Position numbers and translations under genes: made by a program
The notes under the pieces: generated by a model
Databases searched by the model: none
What the model saw: the letters and a program-made list of their open reading frames with translations, nothing else
What the model was told of the DNA's origin: nothing
DNA from: Typhlomys cinereus
Taxonomy: Eukaryota; Chordata; Mammalia; Rodentia; Platacanthomyidae
Reading direction: 5' to 3'
DNA length: 64,000 nt
Assembly (NCBI GenBank): GCA_023101885.1
Contig: JALPQD010000088.1
Location: 5,243,501 to 5,307,500, forward strand
Shown: positions 1 through 9,756 of the stretch, piece after piece
How positions within the stretch are numbered: position 1 is the stretch's first letter
Layout: each line of letters starts with the position of its first letter

Positions 1-440
1 GGATGGGAGGAGTCGTGATATGCAAGATACTCCACACAAGTTAGGGCTGAAGCGATTATAACAGGACTCTTCACGATCTGTGCAATGACCAACATGTCAT
101 TGACCCCTCAAATTCTAGCATGGACTAAAGGCACTAGGATCCTTAGAAGCAAGGAATTAACAGTCACAATAGTGTTCCTATACTTAAGGGGAACACAAGA
201 AAGAGTTCTAGGAATTGCCACTGAGTCCTTACACCTCATCAGAGAAGAGGACCCAGAGGAAAGTTTGATATACACATTAAAGGATGCTTCAGAGATGGGG
301 GGAGGGGGCACTGGGAGAAAGGGAGGGAGGGGGAAAGGAAGGGACAAAGTGGGGAGGGAACAGGAAGGTCTAGGGAAGGGTGGAGGGAGGGAGGGGACAG
401 GGGTTCCTATTATGTTTGTATGAGCAGAAAAATAATAAAA
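1..440 (+). mobile_element. L1 3' UTR and tail, 5' part outside window
   Basis: The sequence matches, base for base over long stretches, the 3' UTRs that follow ORF2 in the L1 copies ending near 12076, 20907 and 53518. It has the same block order: a TCATTGACCCCTCAAA-type segment, a GGGGAACAC motif, a purine tract (about 296-392) and a TTTGTATGAGC motif before an A-rich tail with AATAAT/AATAAA-like signals. It is inserted into an older L1 fragment that resumes at about 441. The short open frames across this segment on both strands come from purine/pyrimidine bias and are not genes. Confidence 0.85.
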
Positions 441-678
441 AAAGAAGTTCAACTTCCCTGATTATCAGAGAAATGCAAATTAAAACTACCCTAGGCCCTA
501 GTCAGAATGGCTAAGATCAAGAACACAAACAACAGAGATTGCTGGTGAGGCTGTGAAGAAAAGGGAACACTTTATTCACTGCTGGTAGGAGTGTAAACTG
601 ATTAGTGGAGATTAGTGTTGAAGTTCCTCAGAAAGCTTAAAATGAAACTGCCATATGACCCAGTGCTGGTATTCTTAC
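441..678 (+). mobile_element. Old L1 ORF2 3' fragment
   Basis: Decayed match to the C-terminal end of L1 ORF2. It contains the blocks seen at 10510-10760 and 51950-52190: ATCAGAGAAATGCAAAT, the GCTGGTAGGAGTGTAAACTG region, and CCATATGACCC. It stops abruptly at 678. The last 31 bases recur as a perfect inverted copy at 1735-1765. Confidence 0.75.
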
Positions 679-813
679 AATAGATTGTGAAAGTCATTTG
701 AAATATGGCAGCAGGTGAATAGGATTATAAAATAATTATCATCTTAACTCTTTTGAGCACTAGAAATTCCATATGGTTGACCCAATAGGAAGATACATAT
801 TCCAATTATAGCA

Positions 814-1358
814 GTGTTATGGGGTCCTCACTCAATGAGATACAGACAATGAACTTGATTGAAAAGGATGTTTATTGAAAGTGGGTCAAACAGAACTGAA
901 GCTTCAGGACTCCACCCAAGTTTGGGACCTTAGATGGAGCCTTAGTACTCCAGGACTCCATCAGAACTGGGAACCTCGTGATGGCGCCCCGAGTAGAAGC
1001 AAGATATAGTTTTTATAGTAGTTTCTAAGTTGGTATGCACTGTCCAGTTAGGAGAGTGGGTGGGCCACTCTTAAGTCATAGAAACCACAGACTTACATGT
1101 CAGTTAGGGGCTGCAGCTGGAGGCTCAGATAAGGAAGGGGGAGAGGTGGAAAACTTGAGTGATGGTCCTGCTGACCCAAGGCTGTGACTATGAAACCAAG
1201 TGGTCAGCAGATAGCAAGAGCAAGTTTTGACGATCTTTATGTGTAAGCAGTGACTATTTTTATGTATAAGCAATTTATAGAAGCCAAAGGAGCAGTAAGT
1301 CTAAGGTCAAAATTTTTACAAAGCATATTTTCTATAGTACAGTGTACACAGTTTCATT
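814..1358 (-). mobile_element. Candidate solo LTR of an endogenous retrovirus, antisense
   Basis: Read on the minus strand, this stretch has the order expected of an LTR. A TG-type start lies near 1358 (TGTAATGAAACTG). A TATA box (CTATAAAAAC) is near 1006-1016, followed by a GC-rich start-like segment (GGGGCGCC). An AATAAA signal (868-873) lies about 140 bases after the TATA box, and a CA end lies near 814. No primer-binding site, internal region or convincing target-site duplication is visible. The boundaries and the class are inferred. Confidence 0.45.
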
Positions 1359-1734
1359 ACAGCACATGAAGAATGGGGGTCTTTCTTTTCTTAGACCACC
1401 ACAGCAGGCAATGGTCTAAAATAAGCCTATGTTTTAAAAGACACTGGGATTATTACCAAAAACTAGCAAAGGAGAAATTAGATTTTACATGGAGTTAAGG
1501 ATATTAGCTAAACCGTGGGGGTTATCTTAGATCACTCATGTTGCTCCAGTGCAATCACAACATCCTCATAAGTAGAAGCAAGAAATATCAGACTCTAAGA
1601 TTAGAGAATGTTGAAATGTTTGAGCTGCACTAAGTAGAAATAACAGTTTGATTATTTAAAGAATGCAGGCAATCCCTCCAAGCTAGAAAAAAAATAAGAA
1701 ATGATATTTTTTTTCTTCCTTGCAGTTTCCAGAA

Positions 1735-1765
1735 GTAAGAATACCAGCACTGGGTCATATGGCAG
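1735..1765 (-). repeat. 31-bp perfect inverted repeat of 648-678
   Basis: All 31 bases are the exact reverse complement of positions 648-678, the end of the old L1 fragment. The two arms are separated by about 1056 bases that include the candidate LTR. The match does not extend beyond either end. Confidence 0.9.
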
Positions 1766-1904
1766 CCTCACTCTGGCTTCAGCCAAGTGAGAACACAAAA
1801 TTCTGAACTCCAAAGACCTAGAGAAGAATAAATCTGAATTATCTTAAAACACTAAATTCATAATTCACCCCTTGGAAGATAATATGCAAAATGATTTGAA
1901 TTAT

Positions 1905-2035
1905 GATTATAGTCAGGCATGATACTGCAAGCTTGTTATATTAACACTCAAAGGAGTCTGAGACAGGAGGATTAGGAGTTCATGGTCATTCTGTGCTACA
2001 TTGTGAATTCAACAACAGTCTAGGTTACAGGAGAG
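1905..2035 (+). mobile_element. Degenerate B1-like SINE
   Basis: The order of blocks follows a rodent B1 (7SL-derived) SINE: GTCAGGCATGATACTGCA, then AACACTCAAAGGAGTCTGAGACAGGAGGAT, a GAGTTCATGGTCA block and GTGAATTCAACAACAGTCTAGG. Many substitutions suggest an old copy. It supports a rodent origin for the window. Confidence 0.6.
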
Positions 2036-2039
2036 CAGT

Positions 2040-2755
2040 GAAGTAGCAGCAACGGTCAAGTCACAGTAACAGTGACTCAGCAAGGCTCACCCAGAATCAG
2101 GCCAACCCAATCTCCCCATCCTTTGGGAACCTCACAGAAGAAAGGGCGGTGAGAATGTAAGAACCTAAAGGTGATAAAAGTTCACCTTTGGACAAGACAT
2201 TCCACTCAAGGCAGGACTGCTGCATCTAGGAACTCACTATAGTAAGACTTGTCCTGTATCATGACTAACATACCAACATGCCCCCATAGAATGTCGAGGA
2301 ACTTAAGAGAGATAACCTTGGGGACTAAAGCTGGTTGAGTGAAGGGAAATACCCCTGTCAGTGGGGTGGCATAAAGAGAGGCAACTTATTAAGCCCCTGA
2401 GACTTGAACCCCCACAAGAGTAGACAAGCCAGAGGCAACCCTGGGATCCATAGAAACAGACAGGCAGGAGGGTGAGATTGATGGAGGGATGAGAAGGAGA
2501 GACGATGGAAGGAAGCAGGGATAAGTGCTCAATATGTAAAAAAAAAAAGAAAGTAGAAAAATAAAAAAAGAGTAGGCAAACCAGCAGGAATCCTGGATCC
2601 ATAGAAGCAGATAGGCAGGAAAGTAGAAGGGAGTGGGATGGATTAATGAAGGGAAGGGAAGGGGCATGAACAGGAAGGGGGATGGAGGGGAGCAGGGATA
2701 AGTACTCAATATGCTTGTAAAACTAGAAGAATAAAATAATAAATAAATAAATTAA
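2040..2755 (+). mobile_element. Older-family L1 3' UTR with duplicated terminus
   Basis: Shares the blocks of the other old L1 3' ends at 22050-22510, 31430-31785 and 43540-44150: AACATACCAACATGCCCCC, a TCGAGGAAC-like block, CACCAGAG/CACAAGAG, GATCCATAGAAGC, a purine run and a final STACTCAATATGCTTGTA box followed by A-rich tail. The last about 150 bases occur twice in tandem (about 2420-2570 and 2571-2730), each ending in A-rich sequence. Confidence 0.7.
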
Positions 2756-3133
2756 ATGAAGTTGACTGGTGGGTGGAAAAGGCCAGGACACAAACAAACA
2801 TAGGAAATGACTACTGGTATATGTAGGATCTTCTTTTGGGTGATGAAAATCTTTTTGAAATAAACTTGTAGAGATTATTGTTCAACTCTATGTGTAATTA
2901 TACTAAAAATCTCTGCCTTGAATGCTTTAGATACATGTGACAAAATCTAATAGAGGTGTTAAAATAATTAAAATATGACGTTCATTTTCAACTGATTCCT
3001 TTGAGTATACCAAGCTATGTCAAAAGTGATTACAGGATGTCTATGGAGAATTAAGTTAATTGAACTATGACCATATTTCCAATATTATTGAGGGATGTTA
3101 TACTAAATAAAGACATCACTTGATGATGTAAAA

Positions 3134-3285
3134 AATATTTATTGAGTCCTTACTGTTTTGAGTCTTTTGTGTCATTCTATTCCTGTAATAACAGATATAC
3201 GGTGGAAAGTCTCCACATACACGCAGGTTAATAACCTTTTAAAGTTTATATAGCCAGTAAGTAAATGTCAAACAAACCTGTATTC
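3134..3285 (+). mobile_element. MIR-like SINE remnant
   Basis: Recognisable order of MIR blocks: TTTATTGAGTCCTTACTGT, a degenerate middle, AGGTTAATAACCTTTTAAAG, then a TATAGCCAGTAAGTAAATG block (MIR: CACAGCCAGTAAGTGGC). Very diverged, as expected for this ancient family. Confidence 0.5.
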
Positions 3286-4136
3286 ATTCTCTCTCTCTTA
3301 CTAAGTATTCATATATTATATTAACTATTTACAACAAACATAATAATTGAAGAAAAATGAGAACATCCATCTAAGTATGAGGAGAAATTATTATGTTTAA
3401 TATCTAGAATTATAAATGATTCATATACTGTGTATGTAAGAGGGAGAGAAAACAGAAAAAGAGAGAGAGAGATATTTTACAAACCCAAAATCAAATTTTT
3501 CTTCAAGACATTGAATATATTGGAAAATTTCATTGAGGTGGATGCCCATTTCTAATTGATTTAAAAGGTATCTTGCAAATCAGATGTATTAATGCCTGTT
3601 ATTTTATATTGTGATTTTTTTCAGCTCAAAATTATTTTTCAGCTATTTTATATGTGAATTTTTCTGTCATAACAAGGTTTTAAATAATAGCATATTGGCC
3701 TTATACTCTTTTCTATTGTTATGTTTCAACAATATCTTTTGCAGTCTTAATTGTATAGATGTATATCTGCTTATTTCTCTTATACATTTTTACCTATATG
3801 AGTCAGGTCTCACAGGCCTGAGAAAGAGTTTCTTTTTCCTTACTAATTTAAATTACTAACTTTATAATATAAAACTCTTAGCATACTTAAATTTATTTAT
3901 GAAATGTTAGCTTTGTTTTTGGTGCACACTTATAATAACATAATAGCAATATCAATGATCATAATACTTTTTTAATATCTCAAAGTGTAGTCATTTCTAG
4001 TTAACTTCTGTTGACATCAACTCTTTCATTTCAAGGAAGGAGAGTCTGGGAGGGAGAGGGGCTTGACCAGTGCATGTTGCATTCTGTGAATTTGTCAGTG
4101 AGCTCCAACTGGCTGCTTGTATTGAGAGAGGGGAGT

Positions 4137-4200
4137 GGTGAAGGAAGAGAGAGAGAGAGAAGAAATGAAGACAGGGCAAGAAGGAGAGAGGGAAGAGAGA
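4137..4200 (+). repeat. GA-rich simple sequence
   Basis: Purine-only stretch containing (GA)n runs. Nothing else is visible in it. Confidence 0.8.
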
Positions 4201-4611
4201 ACTTCATCTTTGAAATCTCTGTAATATTTTACAAATGGCATATTTCTTTTGAGCTTTTCTCTATATCCAGGCCTATCACATAATAATGGAGACTGTTCTT
4301 CAACATTGTGTGCCTGAAGGAATGGTTTGTATGATTGATGTTTATGAATTCTGGTTCTGAATCTTCTGTCTCGAGACAATATTGTCTTTCTTACTTCCAT
4401 ACTGAAGATATCTCAAATAAAAATAAAAAAGAAGGAACAGGAGGAAGGGGAGTAAGTGAGAAATAAATAAAGGAATAGAGAAAAGCAGAGAGAAAGGAAG
4501 AGATGGAAGGAACTCAACCAGTCCTGGAATTCCTACCTCTATGTACAGCGCTATTCATAGTTGTTTGTTATTAGTCAATATCAGTAGAAACCAACTGCTA
4601 CTGAACAGTTA

Positions 4612-4795
4612 CTCTACAACAGATGGTATTCTGAGCGTAGAATTTTATTCATAATTTTCTCAATAAACTTATACTTCTCATTATTACTAAGGCGGCAAGT
4701 TCAATTTTCTTGAGCAACTTGGGCAAGATAATGACACAAGAAAGTATCAGAGCTAAAGCCCTTACATTTAAACTTTTAACCATGTTGCTATCTGA
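4612..4795 (+). mobile_element. MIR-like SINE remnant
   Basis: Diverged MIR 3' half: GAGCAACTTGGGCAAGATAATGACAC, AAAGTATCAGAGCTAAAGCC and a final CTTTTAACCATGTTGCTATCT box. These match the MIR order of TTGCCCAAGGTCACACAG, GGCAGAGC and CTTAACCA blocks. Confidence 0.5.
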
Positions 4796-5428
4796 CACAA
4801 TGATTAGAGACAAAAGGAGACCACTCACTCCTATATAGACTGCTTCATGTGAAGGGTTCCTTGGGAAAACTTATCCCATAATTTTAGTAGTCACACATGC
4901 TCCTGTCCAACCATAATACTATATCCCAGGGTACATTCATAATTTTAAATTAAATAGTGGTGTGAAAGTTTGAGAAATACGTATAAATTGGGTAATTATT
5001 CCTAAAGGTAAAAAAGAAATTGCAGAGATTATGAAGGAGTTAAAAAAACTATTTCAAGTTTATTTTGCAGTGACACCACATGCACTGTCATGACATTACA
5101 GCAGTTATGAGCAAAGCATCAAAACGCTTTTAAAGACTTTTCATTTCCAAGGATGATGTCAAGATTTCACTCTCCCAGCATTTCTTTTGTACTTACAAAA
5201 GTTTCAATGACTTTTTAAGATCTATTTGGATTTTCATGAGATTCCATGATTAAATTGGGAAATACAGAGACTGCAGAAATTTGATTGATAATTGGAGAAG
5301 GAAGACCAGAGTCTTTTCATAGGACAGGGAAGCGTGTCTCTTTTCGAGGGGTCACGAACAAAAGACACATAAACTAAAAACAGTAATACTCTAGCTTCAC
5401 CTGAGTCAAAAATGTGTCTTCCTGTCTT

Positions 5429-5441
5429 CTCTGATAGTAGG
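5429..5441 (+). promoter_or_regulatory. Predicted splice acceptor of OR copy 1 coding exon
   Basis: TCTCTGATAGTAG followed by GATCACC. The same context (CTGATATTAG then GATCACC) precedes the other three receptor exons, at 29281, 41580 (minus) and 61615 (minus). Intronless OR coding exons normally follow a 5' non-coding exon, so this is read as the acceptor. The upstream exon and promoter cannot be placed from sequence alone. Confidence 0.6.
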
Positions 5442-5447
5442 ATCACC

Positions 5448-6392
5448 ATGGCAATGACCAGGAGAAGAAATGTTACCGAGTTGACCCAGTTCATCCTCCT
5501 GGGATTCTCAGACTTCCCCAGAATCTTAGCTCTGCTCTTTGTGATATTCCTGCTCATCTACATTACAACTCTGACCTGGAATCTGTCCCTCATTGTCTTA
5601 ATAAGGATGGATTCCCACCTCCACACGCCCATGTACTTCTTCCTCAGCAATCTCTCCTTCATAGACCTCTGCTATGTCACCTCCACAGTACCCAAGATGC
5701 TCTCCAGCTTTTTCCAGGAAAAGCAAACTATCAGCTACGTGGGCTGCCTGGTTCAGTACTGCATCTTTTCCACCATGGGACTGAGCGAATCCTGCCTCAT
5801 GACGGCCATGGCCTATGACAGGTACGCTGCCATTTGTAATCCACTGCTCTACTCTTCAGTCATGTCGCCCACTCTCTGTGTGCGCATGGTACTGGGGTCT
5901 TACGTGGTTGGAGTCATAGGTTCTTTATCTCAGACTTGCTCTTTGCTTCAGCTCCACTTCTGTGGCCCTACTATCATCAGACACTTCTTTTGTGACATAT
6001 CACAGCTGTTAAATCTATCCTGCACTGACCCTTTCTTTGTACAAGTTCTACTTGCCTTACTAGTAATTGTCTTTGGAATAGCAAATGTCTTAGTTATTCT
6101 GATTTCCTACGGCTACATTATCACATCCATCATGAGGATCACATCATCGAAAGGTAGGTCCAAGGCATTCAACACTTGTGCTTCTCATCTGACAGCCATC
6201 TCCCTCTTCTACAGCTCTTGTGTCTTTGTCTATTTGAGTTCCAGCTCTGGTGGTTCCTCCAGTTTTGACAGATTTGCATCTGTCTGCTACACTATGATAA
6301 TTCCCATGTTGAACCCCTTGATTTACAGTCTGAGGAACAAAGAAATCAAAGATGCTGTAAAGAGGTTGCAAAAGAAGTTGGAGTACTACTAG
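5448..6392 (+). CDS. Olfactory receptor, OR5AN1-like (copy 1)
   Basis: Class A seven-transmembrane odorant receptor of the cilia of olfactory neurons, which signals through G-olf. Intact, about 314 residues. The start is the first ATG after the acceptor, in an ACCATGG context; a second ATG at 5454 aligns with the usual OR5AN1 start. Visible family marks, numbered from the second Met: N-glycosylation site NVT (6-8); PMYFFLSNLS at the TM2 start; MAYDRYAAICNPL at the TM3/loop 2 boundary; the SKAFNTCASHL TM6 block; PMLNPLIYSLRN in TM7. Cysteines at 98 and 180 fit the conserved disulfide. The overall wording (SDFPRI, WNLSLIVLIRMDSHLHTP, SSSSGGSSSFDRFASV) is that of human OR5AN1, a musk receptor. 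Residues F105, F194, F207, F252 and Y260, which I recall from published OR5AN1 models as lining the musk pocket, are all kept. Ligand is inferred, not shown. Confidence 0.95.
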   Translation: MAMTRRRNVTELTQFILLGFSDFPRILALLFVIFLLIYITTLTWNLSLIVLIRMDSHLHTPMYFFLSNLSFIDLCYVTSTVPKMLSSFFQEKQTISYVGCLVQYCIFSTMGLSESCLMTAMAYDRYAAICNPLLYSSVMSPTLCVRMVLGSYVVGVIGSLSQTCSLLQLHFCGPTIIRHFFCDISQLLNLSCTDPFFVQVLLALLVIVFGIANVLVILISYGYIITSIMRITSSKGRSKAFNTCASHLTAISLFYSSCVFVYLSSSSGGSSSFDRFASVCYTMIIPMLNPLIYSLRNKEIKDAVKRLQKKLEYY

Positions 6393-7320
6393 GTAACACA
6401 TTCTGAGATTTCTGACAGATGTATCTTACATCTCCTTACTCTCCTTGAAAAAAGACTCAAACATATAAGGACTATCTGATAAGTTGGACCTGTAGCTGAT
6501 TTATTGTTACTGAAACATAAAATCTGCAAGCCCAGATAACTTATCTTTTCCATGTGAGGTAACTTTATTCTCCATTATTTATCTGTAGGTATTTGTACAA
6601 CTTTAAGGTTTACAATTTTCCTGCAGAAATTGATAAATTCTCAATCCTTGCTTTCTGTACCTACCAAATATGCCTTGCCGAGGCCTTTTGGGACCAGACA
6701 CCTTATCTCACAAATGCTCTGATGTACCATAATAAATATCTAATAGTGACCATAAATTATTCTTTATTTTAAAAATGTTAGAAAGAACATGTCAAAGAGA
6801 GTTAGTTTTTGTACCAAGCAAAACTAACACTGGCAAGGCTGTAGTTCTTAAAAAATAATCTACCCATGATAGCTAAAAAGTATCTAAGGCAGGCTTTAGT
6901 GGGGACTTTGGTCATATACTCATCTTTACAAGCTATAACTCAAAGAAAGAGGAAGCAAACTGAATCTTCAACAATGAAGAACATATAGATTCTTCATTGC
7001 TCTTTACTTCTGAATGTGATGACTTAATCCCTAAGTCCACGGCACAATTGGGATTTGATGTACACATTCTAAATATAAAAAGCAGTATGTGTCACTCTTT
7101 TCCCTTATCCCCTGATTTCTTTTCCTGTTTCCCATTAAATCATCAATATTTATTTTCATCAGCATAGCCAGTGGGACCTTATTATTGTTCACTTCTGATA
7201 TTTCAAACATCTGTCTAATTGTGTAAGAAAACAGATATGAATTGATAATGACAAGAGTGTCACTGAATATGCAAGTTTCTAAAGACTAACAATGAATATA
7301 AGAAAATAGTATTCAGGTCT
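6393..7320. other. Intergenic, 3' flank of OR copy 1
   Basis: AT-rich sequence with no recognised gene or confident repeat. A GTAGGTATTTGTACAA block near 6585 has a loose counterpart after OR copy 2 (ACAGGTATTTGCAAAT near 30430), consistent with shared ancestry of the 3' flanks. Confidence 0.5.
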
Positions 7321-8196
7321 CCAAACACAGAAGCACCATGTAGACATCAAAAACTAAGATTCCAGTGGCTCAGCTGAGACCCCACATCACCCCAGCCCAG
7401 AATCCCACACCTGTGACAATAACCAATTCCCTCCTTCTTTGGGATACCAGATTCAAGTGACTTGGTTGCAACCCCACAACCCATGGGCTCCTACCCGCAC
7501 TCGCTTATCCAGGTCCTTCCTCCCTCAGAGTGCCAGATCCCAGTGGCTTAGCTGAGACTCAGCAATGCTGCAGGCTCCTATCCCCACCAACTATTCTTAA
7601 AACATTCAGGGATCCACCAGGCACAACAAAATCCTAAGGTCAATCATCGATCTTATCCAACCAAGGACCCCAAGAATCTTATCAGTCAGCCTTATTACCC
7701 AACCATAAGATAAATAACCACTTTATTTTCCATTCATTCTCATGACTGGAATTCCTGTTTAAGACCTCAATATATTGTATCCACTGACTCTTAGTCCTTC
7801 ATTCTTGAATACTCTTAATTAACCCTGTCATCTCTCCCTAAACTCTAACTCCCCTAACTCCTAGCTATTATACCCACACTATCCTGTCCTCTGTTCTTAT
7901 ACTTAAGCCAAACTTCACCCACCAAACCTGACTATAAATCTTAAACTTTTTCAGTAAAATTAGATCATAAACACTTTTACCTTCAAAACAGGACTGGACT
8001 TACACACCCTCAAGTACACTGCAGCTACTATGTTCACCATATAGCACAAATAATCCTAGACTAACACTCAAAAAAACACCATCTCACCCAAATCCAGGAA
8101 AGCAGTTCTAACTACTGTGAAAATTGGGTAACCCCATCTGACTCATAAGAGCCAAAAACCCATACCAAAGAGAGTAACCAAAGACCAAACACAAAA
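7321..8196 (+). mobile_element. 5' UTR of an old L1, with repeated monomers
   Basis: Upstream of an ORF1-like ATG at 8197. A block beginning AGAT(T/C)CCAGTGGCT.AGCTGAGAC recurs at about 7357, 7449 (more diverged) and 7535, a period of about 86-92 bases. This looks like the tandem promoter monomers of rodent L1s. The rest is A/C-rich L1 5' UTR-like sequence. It begins the host L1 that runs, with three later insertions, to about 22517. Confidence 0.6.
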
Positions 8197-9743
8197 TGCC
8201 CAAGTCACATTGTAAAACCATAATATATTACCAAAAACCAGGAAAAATGTCTCCTACAAAAAACACAAATCCTATAATGGTAGATTCCAACCAGAATAAC
8301 TTCTTTATTTAAAAAAGCTATTCAAGATACTGAATTCTAATAGTTTGCTATTAATATGATCAAGAAAATTCAATAAGAACAACAAAAGGAATGAGACAAA
8401 TTCTGAAAGATGAATAAATAAATACATGAACAAATATGAGCAGGAAAATAATAAGCAACTAAATGAAATGAAGAAAACAATAGAGGCAACAAAAATCAGC
8501 ATAGAATTTAAAAAGAGCAAGCTGAAATAAAACTTGAGATGAAAACAAAACAAAGTAAATTTGAAGTCTGTAAGAAGTCTCCCCAACAGATCAAGCAAAA
8601 GATAGACTATCAGAAATGGAAGATCATATGACAAACAAAATCATTCAATAAAGAAGTTGAAAAAACTTTAATCATACATGAAGGAGTTAAAGAATACCAT
8701 GAGGGAGTCACACTTGTGTATGAAATTCCAGAGGAAGAAATCCAAGAAAAGAGTTCAGAAAATATTTTCTACAACATAATAAATGAGAGCTGGGCGATGT
8801 AGCCCCTCATGGCCCTCTAGTGCTATGAGTCCATTTCCAGCTGCTTATTTCTCTTGGAGGCAATCTAGCCCCTCATGGCATTCCAGTGCTAGTAATCTGT
8901 TTCTTGTCCTTTGCTCCTCGAATTCCATGCCTAGGTACTGTGAGTTCTCATGGGCTCCCTATCCCTTCATGGCACTCTAGTGCCATGAACTCTGTTTTAT
9001 TTCTGCTTCTCATGGAGGCACCCTAGCTCCTCATGGCACTCCATGTCTGGAGTCCATGAGTTCCAACCTTTCTCTTTTCTAATAAACTCTACCTTAATTC
9101 TCAAAAAAAAAATGAATAAGAGCTTTCCATACCTAAAAAAAGAGTTCCTCATACAAGCTCAAGATGCATAACAAACACCAGTCAGACATGGCCAGAATAG
9201 AAATGCCTCCACAGCAAGTAATAGTCAAAACACTACAGAAACAACATAAAGAGAAAGTTTTGAGAGCCACAAGGAGGAAAGACCAAGTTACATATGAAGA
9301 TAAGCCTATCAAAGTAGCAGCAGACTTTTCAATAGAAGCAGTAGAAACCAGAAGAGTTTAGAGAGATATAGTTCAAATAATAAACAATCACAAATGCCAA
9401 CCCAGGCTATTATAGCCAACTAAACTATAAGTCATCAATGAAGGCAGAAAAAGATTTCCATGATAAAAATAAACTGAATAATTATATGAATACCAAGTCA
9501 GGTCTGCAGAGGATACTAGAAAAATAATAAACACACTTTAAGAAGACAGACAGGAAAAGTAATGTCAACATTACCACAAAGCAAAGAACCACAAATATAG
9601 AAACTATAAAATTGAATAAATGACAAGGATCAATAAGCATTTCTCAATAATAACCTTAGATATCAATGGACTCAGTTCCTACGTCAAAAGACATAAGCTA
9701 ACAGTGTGGATTAAAAATCACAACTGATCAATTTGCTCCCTTT
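8197..9743 (+). pseudogene. Old L1 ORF1 and beginning of ORF2 (decayed)
   Basis: ATGCCCAAGTCACATTG matches the ORF1 start of the younger copy at 14895 (MPKSKCKS). Downstream come ORF1-like blocks: a nucleic-acid-chaperone segment near 9190-9420 with KVLRA..RKDQVTY, then a post-ORF1 spacer, then an ORF2 start near 9640 with ATAACCTTAGATATCAATGGACTC, equivalent to the IITLNVNGIN of the endonuclease. It is full of stops and frameshifts. It is interrupted at about 8790-9113 by a retrocopy and at 9757 by a younger L1. The same element resumes at 12090. Confidence 0.7.
8790..9113 (+). mobile_element. Polyadenylated retrocopy made of short tandem repeats, unknown source
   Basis: This foreign block interrupts L1 ORF1. 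It carries four degenerate tandem units, each with a TAGCCCCTCATGGC-like core at 8800, 8866, 8959 and 9024 (spacings about 66, 93 and 65 bases). It ends with AATAAACTCTACC and a run of ten A. Similar short sequences flank it (AATAAATGAGAGCT to the left, AATGAATAAGAGCT to the right), suggesting an imperfect target-site duplication. This points to retroposition of a polyadenylated transcript or a SINE. I do not recognise the source. Confidence 0.6.
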
Positions 9744-9756
9744 AAGAAACACACCT
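9744..9756 (+). repeat. Target-site duplication, left arm (L1 at 9757-12076)
   Basis: AAGAAACACACCT, repeated exactly at 12077-12089. The flanking sequence joins correctly as the old L1 ORF2 endonuclease region when the insert is removed. Confidence 0.9.

Larger units (their letters stand above)
2756..5430. other. Intergenic, AT-rich, upstream of OR copy 1
   Basis: No supported gene. It holds two MIR-like remnants (listed separately), a GA-rich simple stretch near 4137-4200 and an A/G-rich run near 4400-4500. The block just before the OR exon (about 5385-5440) resembles the corresponding block of OR copies 2 and 3, so the upstream intron end is homologous among paralogues. Confidence 0.6.

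Noticed and set aside
85..452. Overlapping 112- and 114-codon frames on both strands
   Set aside because: They lie wholly in the L1 3' UTR purine tract; the same pattern recurs in every copy (for example 11685-12147, 20544-20869, 32515-32897).
8800..9040. CRISPR-like array from four spaced repeats
   Set aside because: Repeats are degenerate, spacing is uneven (66, 93, 65), there is a poly(A) tail, and the genome is mammalian.
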